A stretch of DNA of 64,000 bases from an uncultured Kiritimatiellota bacterium (GCA_934635385.1 CAKTZI010000019.1:7622-71621), one strand, 5' to 3'; counted from the first letter of the stretch, positions 49,980 to 59,266 are shown. Notes: generated from the letters alone by a model not told the origin. Numbers and translations: made by a program.

Positions 49980-51776
49980 ATGAACGATTTCAAGAGAACG
50001 AGGGGCGGTTTCGCCATGTGCGCACAAGGTGCGCAATCCGAGCGGGAATTGGGCCGACAAGGGCAGGCCCCCGCGATTAGCTCGGCACAGAGTCGAAGTA
50101 ATCTCGTCCATGACGGTCGCCCCTCGTTCTCTACCTTTTTCTCGTTTGACGCCATCTTGCGCCAGCTGGCGAAGTGGCGCGTGCGGGCGATGGCGCGGCG
50201 AAGGGATGCCGCGTTTTATGCCGCGCACGTGAAGGGCGCGCCACAGCCGGAGGAGGCCGTTGCGTGCGAGGCCGCGAGGTATCTGCCGCCGCGCAATGCC
50301 TGGAGACGCCCGCGCGCGGCGAAGCGCTGCCGCCGTTCGGCGGCGGAGGTCGCCATGCAGTCGATCCTGCGCACGGTCTGCGGATTCCGCAGGGCCGGAC
50401 GGCTGGCGGACGTTCCGTGGGGACGTGAGCTTGAGCGGCTGGTCGCGCAGGTGAATGCGCGAATGTCGCGGGACGACTTTGCGTTTGACGCACCGAAGAT
50501 CTTCCTGAAGCTCAAGGGCGACGGAGGCAATCGTGCCTTGGCGGCTTACGGGGACATCGAGGACCGCCTGATCCTGAGCGGACTTTCGTTGTATCTGCGC
50601 GGCAAGTTTGACCGCCACTTGAGTCCGCACTGCCATTCGTTCCGGGAGGATCGCAGCAGGTCGCATCAGTCGGCGGTTGCCGAATTGATCGCCTATCGCC
50701 GGGCGCATGCAGGCGAGACGCTCTTTGTCGCCGAGTGCGATGTCATGAAGTTCTTCGATGCGGTCGACCATCGAGAGGCGATGCGGGCGTTCGATTCCTT
50801 TGTGGCGAAGTGCGGCGGCGAGATCGACGCGGCGGCGAGGCGGCTGGTCGAGGCGTATCTTGCGTCGTACAGCTTTGAGGAGGCGATGAGGCGAGCGGGG
50901 GATGACGCCGGGCTTGAGAGGGTTGGGCGCGTGCCAAGAGGCATCCTGGAGTCCCTGCATCCCAATGAGGACACGGATAGACTGCGGTTGGGACTACCTC
51001 AGGGCGGGGCGCTGTCGCCGCTTTTCGCGAACATCATTCTGTCGGAAGCTGACGATGCCGTGGTTGGCAACGGACTGGATCGCGACCTCCTGTACGTCCA
51101 CTTCTGCGACGACATGATCATCGTCCATACGGATCGCGCCAAATGCGAAGCGGCGATGCGGCGCTACCTTGAAGCCGTAAGACGTTGCAAGTTGCCGGTG
51201 CATCCGGCAGACGAGAAGGGGTTCACCTATGGGGCCGGATACTACGGTCTCAAGACGAAAGGCCCGTTCGCATGGCGGGTGGCGGAGCTTGACGATCCGA
51301 ATGCGGCGCCCTGGGTGTCGTTCCTGGGCTACCAGATCCGCTTCAGCGGAGAGACGAGAGTCCGCAAGGAGACGATTTCCAGGCACCTGACGAGCCTGAG
51401 GAACGAGCGCGTTCGGTTTGATCGGCTTGTTGCCAAGGTTGGCGATGCGGCGGAAAGGGCTCGCCTTCTGCAGCACTACAGGGAGCACCTGATCGCCAAG
51501 GGGGTCGGCTTTCTCTGGGCGGAGGCGATACGTGACGATTCCCTCTGCTGGGCTGCGGCCTTCCCGAACCTTCAGGCGAAGAGCGCCGCGTGTCGGCTGC
51601 AGATGCGAACCATAGATGCCGCACGGGACAGGCTGCTGCATCTCTCGTGCGGCGGCAAGGGCAAGCAGCCCCATTACTATGGGCGTCCGTTCAGCTACTA
51701 CGGCTATCTGCTTCGCATGGCTAGGCCGGGGCGGCATCGGGTCTGCGGTGACTTAAGAGCGTATGGACAAGTCTAA
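49980..51776 (+). CDS. Reverse transcriptase (RT2), paralogue of RT1
   Basis: The open frame gives 598 residues. RT motifs are AECDVMKFFD (about 251-260), LGLPQGGALS (about 337-346) and FCDD (375-378). The C-terminal block YYGRPFSYYG matches RT1, as do RFSF/FFSF near the N-terminus and WVSFLGYQIRFSGETRVRK. Residues 1-52 have no counterpart in RT1 and overlap the inverted-repeat element, so the real start is uncertain; ATG 49980 and 50016 are the only nearby ATGs in frame. Codon use is richer in G+C than RT1, which suggests separate histories. Function unknown; a two-RT defence system is inferred. Confidence 0.85.
   Translation: MNDFKRTRGGFAMCAQGAQSERELGRQGQAPAISSAQSRSNLVHDGRPSFSTFFSFDAILRQLAKWRVRAMARRRDAAFYAAHVKGAPQPEEAVACEAARYLPPRNAWRRPRAAKRCRRSAAEVAMQSILRTVCGFRRAGRLADVPWGRELERLVAQVNARMSRDDFAFDAPKIFLKLKGDGGNRALAAYGDIEDRLILSGLSLYLRGKFDRHLSPHCHSFREDRSRSHQSAVAELIAYRRAHAGETLFVAECDVMKFFDAVDHREAMRAFDSFVAKCGGEIDAAARRLVEAYLASYSFEEAMRRAGDDAGLERVGRVPRGILESLHPNEDTDRLRLGLPQGGALSPLFANIILSEADDAVVGNGLDRDLLYVHFCDDMIIVHTDRAKCEAAMRRYLEAVRRCKLPVHPADEKGFTYGAGYYGLKTKGPFAWRVAELDDPNAAPWVSFLGYQIRFSGETRVRKETISRHLTSLRNERVRFDRLVAKVGDAAERARLLQHYREHLIAKGVGFLWAEAIRDDSLCWAAAFPNLQAKSAACRLQMRTIDAARDRLLHLSCGGKGKQPHYYGRPFSYYGYLLRMARPGRHRVCGDLRAYGQV
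49993..50132 (+). ncRNA. RT2-associated structured RNA candidate bounded by a 15-bp inverted repeat
   Basis: The left arm AGAGAACGAGGGGCG (49993-50007) is the exact reverse complement of 50118-50132, with three more wobble pairs inside. Within the loop, TGCGCA/TGCGCA (50019-50024 and 50030-50035) forms a hairpin. The element occupies the place where the RT2 N-terminus would be encoded, mirroring the RT1 layout. It may be a second RT-associated RNA that is also part of the mRNA. Confidence 0.5.
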
Positions 51777-51841
51777 GTGTCACGGGAGGTCGAGATGTGT
51801 GGGTCCTCTGATGTCAACCATGCAAAGGGGGTGAGGCTGGA

Positions 51842-53410
51842 ATGAATAGTCGGTTGCACAAAGCTCATGGTCTGGTCATGTCGTTGGCCCTGTCGCTGGT
51901 TCTTGCGCTGTCGAGCGGCTGCCGCGAAGAGAGAAGCCCGGTCGAGGCGTGGGATGCGCGCGCGGCCGAGTTGCGGGCCGAGCTGGAGCTGGAGCGGGCG
52001 GAAGTTGATCGCGTCTGCGAGGGGTATGAGTTGTCCACGTTCGGCGACGTTTGCCGCGTAAAGGACTGCTGGCGGCTGGTTCTGCGGGCCTATCGCAGGA
52101 TCTCGGACGAGTTCGTGAAGGTTCGCGGCAGGGAGGGGGTCGTGCTGCGGAATCGCTGGGCGCACTGGTTGGCGAGCCGGCTCGAAGAGGAGAAGCGTCT
52201 GCATGAACTTAAGCAGAGCCGAGACGGTAAGGGATCGTATGGCAACATCTTCCTTTCCTGCAGCCAGATCGATCTCTACGAACGGGTGATCAAGCTGCTG
52301 CTGCTTGACTCCGAGGGGCTGGCGCGGTGGATGCGCATCGAGGGTGCGCAAGGGACGATTGCGGACGTGCCGATCGCCTTCACGAATGGGGAGGCCCGCG
52401 TTGTCCTGCCATGGCGAATCTTCGGGCAGAGACCTTACATGGACGACGTTGCCTATGCCCCTTCTGTCGAGCCTGACCATGTCGTGACGTTGAATGGGAA
52501 GGACTATGCCGTCGTGAGGTTTCCGAATGAGGACAGCCCGGAGGGGTGCCCGACGACGACGGAAGAGGCGATGCTTTTTGAGATTGTCGACGGCAAGATT
52601 GTCCGTGTCGTTGGCTTGCACAATTTCCTCATGGGCGACATCCGGGCGGATGCGGATGCCGGGTTGCTTCATTTGAAGGGCGAGGACGGCTACGGGAAAT
52701 CTGTGTCGCTTGTGATCGACGTGAATTCAATGAAGATTGTCCGTGCGCGTTCAGTTCTGCCGGCTTATTTTGAGCAGGACGGGTATTGGCAGTTCCTTGA
52801 TGTTGGGATTGACACGATCGGATCACCTTATGAGGCTGAGCTGGGAAACGCCGAACGACTCTACGAATGCGGTGATCTTGCCTTGTTTGTGGGCGAAACG
52901 GAATCAGACATTGCGTTCAACGAAAAAGAAGCGAAAAGAGAAAAACGACTTTTCTGCGCGCCTCGTAATTCGCTTTTCTTGCGGCGGCGCACGAAAGGGG
53001 GAACGAACGTGTGGCGCCTTGTCATGACATCTGGCGGCGATTGGGACGAAGCCCGTGCAATGGGTCGGTTGTGCAAGGAGCGTGCGCTTGATGTCAAAAA
53101 GAGTTTTAATGTCATGAAAGCCAGCTTGTCAAGGGACGGACGCTTCATCTGGTTGGTTTGCGATCTGGATTTCGGCACATACGATGTCGTTTGTCGCTTT
53201 GATTGGGCCAAGAACTCCTTCGCGGTCCTTACTGATGGCGATACGGCAGAAGAGCAGGCGGACGGCACGATTCTTATCAGGAACAAGAAGACCTATCTCA
53301 GTGACGAAAACGGTGAGCCGCTTGGGGCCGCGAGGTACGACGTATGGATCACTCCCGATGGCAAGGTCGTAAGAGAGACCACGCCGACGCGGAAGGTGAT
53401 AGGCGAGTAG
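51842..53410 (+). CDS. Lipoprotein of unknown function
   Basis: The 522-residue protein has a lipoprotein signal with SSGC lipobox (Cys near residue 27). A coiled, charged region (about 30-60: WDARAAELRAELELERAEVD) follows. The remaining part is beta-rich, with Trp and Gly, and recalls a beta-propeller (segments LFEIVDGKIVRVVG, GRFIWLVCDLDFGTYD). No family is recognised. GGGGGTGAGG precedes the ATG at 51842. It lies 65 nt after RT2 and probably has no functional link with it. Confidence 0.65.
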   Translation: MNSRLHKAHGLVMSLALSLVLALSSGCREERSPVEAWDARAAELRAELELERAEVDRVCEGYELSTFGDVCRVKDCWRLVLRAYRRISDEFVKVRGREGVVLRNRWAHWLASRLEEEKRLHELKQSRDGKGSYGNIFLSCSQIDLYERVIKLLLLDSEGLARWMRIEGAQGTIADVPIAFTNGEARVVLPWRIFGQRPYMDDVAYAPSVEPDHVVTLNGKDYAVVRFPNEDSPEGCPTTTEEAMLFEIVDGKIVRVVGLHNFLMGDIRADADAGLLHLKGEDGYGKSVSLVIDVNSMKIVRARSVLPAYFEQDGYWQFLDVGIDTIGSPYEAELGNAERLYECGDLALFVGETESDIAFNEKEAKREKRLFCAPRNSLFLRRRTKGGTNVWRLVMTSGGDWDEARAMGRLCKERALDVKKSFNVMKASLSRDGRFIWLVCDLDFGTYDVVCRFDWAKNSFAVLTDGDTAEEQADGTILIRNKKTYLSDENGEPLGAARYDVWITPDGKVVRETTPTRKVIGE

Positions 53411-53628
53411 AGCCCATATTTTCTTTGCCATGCTGCTTTCACTTGTTCTTTCGCGTGAGTGCGGTTTGCCGTGCGCGTGTGAGGGCAAACGGGAGGGAGA
53501 AAGTTTTCGTTGCATGGCCGAACGGAACTGTAATCCCAAATGTAGAAAGCGGATCGTCCCAAAAATACAAATCGGTAAACACCAAAAGTGCAAAACGTGG
53601 TATAATGTTCCCCTAAACAAGGAACACT
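53411..53628 (+). promoter_or_regulatory. Hairpin element copy 5 and promoter of the AAA/DUF4143 gene
   Basis: The hairpin repeat copy at 53445-53485 has no TATAAT in front. A separate promoter, TATAAT at 53601-53606 in GTGGTATAAT context, precedes the gene at 53629. No gene lies in this stretch. Confidence 0.6.
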
Positions 53629-54915
53629 ATGAAATATCTTCCCCGGATAGTCGATTCGATTCTTGACGTTCGTCTGCGCGCGGTTGGCGCGACTGTCATT
53701 GTCGGCCCGAAGTGGTGCGGCAAGACGACGACGGCCAAGCAAAAGGCCAAGAGCGTTATCGAGATGCAGGACCCCGACCTTCAGGAGGGGTATCTTAAGT
53801 TGGCATCGACAAGGCCGTCCATGTTGCTGGAGGGGGCGAACCCTCGACTGATTGACGAGTGGCAGCTGGCTCCAGTGCTGTGGGACGCCGTACGCGTGTC
53901 CGTAGACCGACGGCGCGAGAAGGGACTGTATTTGCTGACGGGCTCCGTGGTGGTGGACGAGGACAAGGTCAAGCATACGGGAATCGGTCGCATTTCTCGT
54001 CTGGAAATGGATACGATGAGTCTTTGGGAGTCGGGTGAGTCGTCCGGCGAGGTCTCGCTACGAGGGTTGTTCGCCGCACCGTCGATGCCTGTTGATGGCG
54101 CAAAGGGCCGCTTGACCGTGGAGGAGTTGGTCTTTGCGGTCTGCAGAGGTGGGTGGCCGTCGGCGTTGGACGTGAATGGAGATGACGCCAAGCTGTTCGT
54201 AGCCAGGGACTACTTCAACAATCTCGTCGAGTCCGACATTTCGCGTGTCGATGAAGTGGAGCGCGATCCGGTCTTGGCCGCGCAGCTGCTTCGCTCATAT
54301 GCACGGAACGTGTCGACATTGGCGACGAAGGCGAGCATTCGCAAGGATCTGATGTCAGTGCGCGAGGTTTCGATGCCGACGGTTGACTCGTACCTGTCGG
54401 CGTTGCGAAAGCTCTTTGTCATCGAGGACATTGATGCCTGGTGTCCGGCAATCCGAAGCGCAACGGACATTCGGGCCTCAAAGAAAAGGGGATTCTCCGA
54501 TCCCTCGGTGGCGGTGGCGGCGCTGGGGGTTGGCCCGGAGTATTTCAGGACGGACTTCAAGACGTTTGGATTCCTGTTTGAAAGTCTCGTTTTGCGAGAC
54601 CTTCGTGTCTACTCGCGCGAATTGGGCGGTCGGTTGTCCTATTATCGGGATCGCTACGGCCTTGAGGCGGACGCGGTGCTCCATCTTCAGGATGGGCGGT
54701 ATGCCCTGATCGAGGTCAAGCTTGGGTCTAAGGAGATCGAAGACGGCGCGGCGCACCTCAAGAAGGTCTGTCGGCTCATTGGCGAATACAATGAGTCCGA
54801 AAGGCAATGCCCGCTACGGACGCCCGACCTCCTTATGGTCATTACCGGTGGGCTTCATGCGTACACGCGGCCGGATGGCGTTCATGTCATACCGATTTCC
54901 GCGTTGAGACAATGA
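53629..54915 (+). CDS. AAA ATPase with DUF4143 nuclease-like domain
   Basis: The 428-residue protein has Walker A VGPKWCGKTTT (about residues 26-36), Walker B PRLIDEWQ (about 75-82), a sensor region LYLLTGS, and a C-terminal DUF4143 domain with DAVLHLQDGRYALIEVKLG, a PD-(D/E)XK-like nuclease signature (Asp, Glu and Lys of the ALIEVKLG segment). Such AAA_14/DUF4143 proteins are abundant in this kind of bacterium and are suspected in defence or mobile-element biology. The gene is monocistronic with its own promoter. Confidence 0.85.
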   Translation: MKYLPRIVDSILDVRLRAVGATVIVGPKWCGKTTTAKQKAKSVIEMQDPDLQEGYLKLASTRPSMLLEGANPRLIDEWQLAPVLWDAVRVSVDRRREKGLYLLTGSVVVDEDKVKHTGIGRISRLEMDTMSLWESGESSGEVSLRGLFAAPSMPVDGAKGRLTVEELVFAVCRGGWPSALDVNGDDAKLFVARDYFNNLVESDISRVDEVERDPVLAAQLLRSYARNVSTLATKASIRKDLMSVREVSMPTVDSYLSALRKLFVIEDIDAWCPAIRSATDIRASKKRGFSDPSVAVAALGVGPEYFRTDFKTFGFLFESLVLRDLRVYSRELGGRLSYYRDRYGLEADAVLHLQDGRYALIEVKLGSKEIEDGAAHLKKVCRLIGEYNESERQCPLRTPDLLMVITGGLHAYTRPDGVHVIPISALRQ

Positions 54916-54955
54916 TGGTTGATTCTCAGGACCCTCGGTGGGTGGGAGGAGGCTT

Positions 54956-55624
54956 TCACTTCAGCAGCGTGAAGCGGCTGTGGCTGACGGCGAGGCGGCG
55001 TTCGGCGCAGAGCCGGGAGATCGTGGCCGAGAGCGCGGCGCGGTCGACGCAGAGGAAGTCCGCGAGCGCCTGACGGTTGAACGGCACCTCGAACTCGCGC
55101 CGCCCCAGCCGGCGGGCGTGCTGGCGCAGGTAGGTGAGCAGCCGCCCTCGGATCGTGCGCTGCGCCATCATGATCGAGCGGAGCTGGAAGCGGTAGCAGC
55201 GGTTGGAGAGCACGTAGACGAAGTTGCGCAGCAGCCGCGCGTGGGCGGGGCAGCTCCGCGTGCAGGGGCTGAGCGCGGCGGGCTTGCTCATCATCAGCAG
55301 CTCGCCGTCGGTGATCGCCTGCACGGACACGGGCAGCGTGTCGTCCGCGCGCAGGGTGAAGCCGCCGCCGAAGGACTCGCCCTCGTGGTACTCCTGGAGG
55401 ATGGTGCGGCGTCCGCTCGCGGTCTCGCGGATGACGCGCACCGCGCCGCGCAGAATGAAGCCCACGCGGTCGGCGGGCTCGCCGGCACGCAGGAGGAAGG
55501 CGTGCCGGGAGAAGCGCACGCAGCGCGCCGCCAGGCATTTCAGCAGCCGTTCGAGATCGTCGCCCGCGATGCCGCCGAAGAACCGGCTGCCCGGCCGCAC
55601 CCGTTCTGAAAGTCGTCGTGCCAT
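54956..55624 (-). CDS. Crp/Fnr-family transcription regulator
   Basis: The 222-residue protein has a cyclic-nucleotide-binding-like N-terminal sensor domain with FLLRAGEPADRVGFILRGAVRVI (about residues 30-55) and a Crp-type helix-turn-helix near residues 170-200 (NRQALADFLCVDRAALSATISRL), ending in SHSRFTLLK. Two Cys (CTRSCPAHAR) lie in the hinge region and could sense redox or bind an Fe-S cluster. It is the natural candidate to bind the TTGTAATTACAA palindrome at dfx and hcp. The start at 55624 is preceded 7 nt upstream by a -10 box, so the mRNA is probably leaderless. Confidence 0.85.
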   Translation of the reverse strand: MARRLSERVRPGSRFFGGIAGDDLERLLKCLAARCVRFSRHAFLLRAGEPADRVGFILRGAVRVIRETASGRRTILQEYHEGESFGGGFTLRADDTLPVSVQAITDGELLMMSKPAALSPCTRSCPAHARLLRNFVYVLSNRCYRFQLRSIMMAQRTIRGRLLTYLRQHARRLGRREFEVPFNRQALADFLCVDRAALSATISRLCAERRLAVSHSRFTLLK

Positions 55625-55631
55625 GCCCTGA

Positions 55632-55637
55632 ATGATA
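55632..55637 (-). promoter_or_regulatory. -10 box of the Crp/Fnr gene, leaderless
   Basis: TATCAT (minus strand) occupies 55632-55637. Only 7 nt separate it from the start codon at 55624. The TTGTAATTACAA palindrome is absent here, so autoregulation by that site is unlikely. Confidence 0.6.
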
Positions 55638-55789
55638 CCATCTTTTCCGTCCCCGCGCAACCGGCAGGGCGCAGGCGATCCCTGCGCTCCCATGAAGATT
55701 CTGCTGAACTCTCAATCGACATGGCTTCAGATGACAAAAATTTTACAATTCACTGACAGGCGACTGACAACTCGACGGCGCGGATTTGG

Positions 55790-55836
55790 TTTAATATGCG
55801 GCGTCAAGGCCATAAGGCCGGAAAGGATCATGATCG
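55790..55836 (+). promoter_or_regulatory. Promoter and leader of the beta-helix gene
   Basis: TTTAAT at 55790-55795 (GGTTTAATATGCGG context) with CTGACA at 55764-55769, spacer 20, and GGAAAGGA at about 55819-55826, precede the ATG at 55837. Confidence 0.5.
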
Positions 55837-57900
55837 ATGAAATACGTCTGTCTGCTCGGCACCGCGCTCGCGGCCAACCTCCTGTGGGGCGGTCTCCCCG
55901 ACCACCCCGAATTCCTGGCGTTCCCGCACAAGACCGCCGTCACCGCCGCCGGGACCTACACGGCGTCCGAAATCGGGCAGGACTTCGTCCTCTCCGGCGC
56001 AATCGACGGCGACGTCACCGTCACGGCGACGGAGGTCTGTCAGGTCACGCTCGCCGGCCTGACGCTCACGGGCTCGCTGACAATCAACGGCGATGCCCTC
56101 GTGCGGACGACGGGCGTCTCCACGCTTGTCAACAAGGGGGCGAACGTCCTGACCGCCAACGGCAGCGTCCTCCTCTGCGGCAGCGGAACGGCGACGCTCT
56201 CCGGCGGCGGCGCGAAGAAGGCGAAGGCCGTCCTCTACGCGACCGGTTCCATCACCGTCGCCTCCGGCACGTGGGCAATCGCCATGACCTACACGAAAGC
56301 CGAGAAGGGATTCGGCATCTGGGCCAAGAAGTCCTACGCGCAGTCGGCGGGGAGCGTCCGCATCGCGTCCGCCTGCACGGACTACAAGGACACGGGGCTC
56401 TACACGGACAAGAAGGACATCACCCTTTCGGGCGGCACGCTCGCCATCGAGATGCAGGGGCCGAAATCCGTCGCGCTCACCGCCGATGCCGCCGACGCGA
56501 CGGTCACGCTCGCGGGCGGTTCGCTCCTCCTCGATGTCAGCGGCGCGGCGGCGAAGGGCGTCAAGGCGGACGGCGCGTTCGTCATGACGGACGGCCTTCT
56601 CAGCGCAACCGTCTCCGGCGACCCGCTCTACGCGGCGTTCGAGGACGCGAACGGGTCGAACTGCACCGTCACGGTCTCCAGCTCGTCGCTCGTGACGGCG
56701 GGCACCTACCTGGTGGAGGACGTGTCGGCGGCGGCGGCGGTCAAGTGCGGTTCGGTGTCCGTCTCGGGCGGCACGGTGCGGATCGTCGCGAGCGGCGTCG
56801 CCTCGCGCGGCCTCTGCGCGGACACGACGCTGTCCGTCACGGGCGGCTTCTTCGACATCTGCGCCACCGGCGCGGCCTCGAATCCCGTCATCGAGCTGGA
56901 GGACGAAAGCGACCTCGCCGTCACCGCCGTCGACCGCAAGACGGCCGCCTGCATCAAGCAGGGCGACACGAACGGCACGGCGCTTATCACGGGCGGCGTC
57001 TTCTACCTCGTCGCCACCAACTCCGGCGGCAAGTGCATCGCCGTGGACGGCACGCTCACGATCGGGACGGAGGGCCAGGCGACGCGGCCGACCGACACGG
57101 CCTTTGCGCCGGACATCCAGTGCGCGACCTACGGGCAGAAGCTCTTCGTCGCCGCGAAGAAGCTCTCGGCCTACACGACGCTCGGCACGGCGACGCCCGT
57201 CGCGGACGCCTCGTCCGCGATCCAGCTGAGCGCGAACACCTCCCGCGTCACGTCGGGGAGCGGCGTGAACGTCGACTACACGAACCCGAAGGGCATCCGC
57301 GTTGAAAGCGGCCTCACGTTCCACGGCGGACGGGTGCGCGTCTACTCGAAGTGCGACGGCGGCGAGGGCATGGAGTCGAAGTCGTACCTGACGATCAACG
57401 GCGGCGTGTTCGAGGGCACGACCTACGACGACTGCATCCAGGCGAGCGATTCGATCACGGTCAACGGCGGCTACCTCTACTGCGGCTCGACGGGGAACGA
57501 CGCGCTCGACTCGAACGGCACGCTCACGATCAACGGCGGCGTCGTGCTGGCGTTCACGACCACGACGCCGGAGGTCGGCATCGACGTGGACGATTCCTCC
57601 GCGCTGAAGATCAACGGGGGCGTCGTCCTCTCGTTCGGCAGCGCGACGGAAATGGCCTACGGGTCGAGCGGCACGCAGAAGTCGTACCTGAACACGTCCG
57701 TCTCCGCGAGCACCTACGCGGGCAAGTACGTGACGATCGCGAACACGTCCGTCACCGTCAAGGTGCCGTCCATGAACTCGACAAGCGGCACGCTCTCCCT
57801 CATGTGCTCGGCGCCGGGCTGCACGGCGTCCGCGCCCAGCGTCTCGACAAGCGCGCCGTCCACAGGTTCCATCGGTTTCCACGGCGTCTACCAGCAATGA
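55837..57900 (+). CDS. Secreted beta-helix protein, DUF4353-like carbohydrate-binding
   Basis: The 687-residue protein has a signal peptide (about residues 1-18). Long runs of beta-helix-type turns follow (GSLTINGDALV, GTLAIEMQG, GGTVRIVASG, GGVFYLVATNS). The C-terminal repeat ESGLTFHGGRVRVYSKCDGG, TINGGVFEGTTYDDCIQ, NGTLTINGGVVLAF has the DUF4353/carbohydrate-binding pattern. It is probably exported and binds polysaccharide. The next gene starts in the operon, 24 nt after the stop or overlapping it if ATG 57897 is used. Confidence 0.8.
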   Translation: MKYVCLLGTALAANLLWGGLPDHPEFLAFPHKTAVTAAGTYTASEIGQDFVLSGAIDGDVTVTATEVCQVTLAGLTLTGSLTINGDALVRTTGVSTLVNKGANVLTANGSVLLCGSGTATLSGGGAKKAKAVLYATGSITVASGTWAIAMTYTKAEKGFGIWAKKSYAQSAGSVRIASACTDYKDTGLYTDKKDITLSGGTLAIEMQGPKSVALTADAADATVTLAGGSLLLDVSGAAAKGVKADGAFVMTDGLLSATVSGDPLYAAFEDANGSNCTVTVSSSSLVTAGTYLVEDVSAAAAVKCGSVSVSGGTVRIVASGVASRGLCADTTLSVTGGFFDICATGAASNPVIELEDESDLAVTAVDRKTAACIKQGDTNGTALITGGVFYLVATNSGGKCIAVDGTLTIGTEGQATRPTDTAFAPDIQCATYGQKLFVAAKKLSAYTTLGTATPVADASSAIQLSANTSRVTSGSGVNVDYTNPKGIRVESGLTFHGGRVRVYSKCDGGEGMESKSYLTINGGVFEGTTYDDCIQASDSITVNGGYLYCGSTGNDALDSNGTLTINGGVVLAFTTTTPEVGIDVDDSSALKINGGVVLSFGSATEMAYGSSGTQKSYLNTSVSASTYAGKYVTIANTSVTVKVPSMNSTSGTLSLMCSAPGCTASAPSVSTSAPSTGSIGFHGVYQQ

Positions 57901-57923
57901 TTCTGAATCGAAAGGACTTTATC

Positions 57924-59216
57924 ATGAACACGTTTGTTTCGTTTCTCTCGTCCTTGTTCTTGACATCTGCGCTCCTCGCCGCGCCGGGCGGCGGCAGCGG
58001 CAACCGTCCCGGAGGCGGCAACCAGCCCGATGCACCTGGCGGCGGCTCGTCGGGGACGTTCACCTACGACACGTTCCTGACGGACGCCGAGACGGCGGAT
58101 GGCATGATCGTCTGCGACGGCGTGTGGACGGGCTTCGTCGCCGGCACGGCGGATCTCGTCGCGCCGTCCACCGTGACAGCGGCGGTCGCGGGCGTCCTCG
58201 CCGACAACACGTCCGTCGCCACGCTCGACCTCTCGTCCGCAACGGGCCTCACGTCCCTTCCGTCCGCCGCGTGCGCGGGCTGCACGGCCCTCACGACCGT
58301 CATCCTCCCGGCCTCGGTGACGGCAATCGGCGACGGCGCGTTTGAAGGCTGCGCGGCGCTCGCGTCGCTGACGGCGCCCGGCGTGACGACGGTCGGACGC
58401 CACGCCTTTCGCGGTTGTGCGAGCCTCACCGCACTGCCCGACACGGTGCAGACGTTTGGCGACTTCGCCTGTGCGCAGAGCGGCCTCACGTCCGCCGCGC
58501 TCGCGGACAAGACGCTCGGCATCGGCGTCTGCGCCGCGTGCCCCGCGCTCGTCACGGCCACCGCGCCGGACGCCCTGCCGGACGCGACGTTCGCGGGCTG
58601 CACGAACCTGACGGCGCTCGCCTCCGCCTGTGCCTCGCTCGGCGCGGCCGCGCTCGCGGGCGTGCCGGTCGCGGAGCTGACGCTCCCCTCGTTCGTCACG
58701 TTCGGCGCCTACGCCCTCGCGGCGGACGAATCGCCGCAGGCCCTCGCGATCACCTACGACGGCGCGACGCTGCCCGCGACCGACGCGACGACGTTCCTCG
58801 GCCGCACGCTCACGGCCTCCTACACGCCGGCGGAAGGCGCCGTCTGCCGCGTCGAGGCGAAGCCGCTCGTCGACTGGCTTGCCGCGAACGCCGGGACGGT
58901 GACGCAGCCGGCCTCCTACGCCTCCGCCGACCTGCGCACGTGGCTCGCCGACACCGACAACCTCACGGCCTACCTCTATGCGGACTCCCTCGCCGCCGAC
59001 GCCTCGTTCGCCGCGCTGGACGTCTCCGGCACGAACTTCATCTTCCGGGCGCAGGACGCGGCGACGGTCGGCGTCGTGACGGCCACGCTCCAGTTCTGCA
59101 CCGACCTCGCCGACCCGGACTGGCAGGACGTGGCGGCGGACGACATCGTGGACGAGACCTTCTCGCCGGGAACCGACGCGGCCTTCGCGCGTATCCGCTA
59201 CGCGGTTCCGTGGTAA
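57924..59216 (+). CDS. BspA-type leucine-rich repeat surface protein
   Basis: The 430-residue protein has a signal peptide (residues 1-18), then a Gly/Pro-rich linker (GGGSGNRPGGGNQPDAPGGG). BspA-like leucine-rich repeats (TTVILPASVTAIGDGAFEG, CAALASLTAPGVTTVGRHAF, C-containing units) run to about residue 270. A C-terminal domain ends in a beta sequence. Such proteins mediate adhesion. ATG 57924 is chosen because AAAGGA lies 8 nt upstream. Probably cotranscribed with the beta-helix protein gene. Confidence 0.8.
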   Translation: MNTFVSFLSSLFLTSALLAAPGGGSGNRPGGGNQPDAPGGGSSGTFTYDTFLTDAETADGMIVCDGVWTGFVAGTADLVAPSTVTAAVAGVLADNTSVATLDLSSATGLTSLPSAACAGCTALTTVILPASVTAIGDGAFEGCAALASLTAPGVTTVGRHAFRGCASLTALPDTVQTFGDFACAQSGLTSAALADKTLGIGVCAACPALVTATAPDALPDATFAGCTNLTALASACASLGAAALAGVPVAELTLPSFVTFGAYALAADESPQALAITYDGATLPATDATTFLGRTLTASYTPAEGAVCRVEAKPLVDWLAANAGTVTQPASYASADLRTWLADTDNLTAYLYADSLAADASFAALDVSGTNFIFRAQDAATVGVVTATLQFCTDLADPDWQDVAADDIVDETFSPGTDAAFARIRYAVPW

Positions 59217-59266
59217 GACTTGCCAAACATGATTTTCCGCTTGGGTCTCTCAGCTGGACTTTATGC

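Noticed and set aside
47811..51776. Diversity-generating retroelement
   Set aside because: Motif B is QGGS/QGGA rather than the SQ pattern of those RTs. I find no template and variable repeat pair, and no C-type-lectin target or accessory protein nearby.
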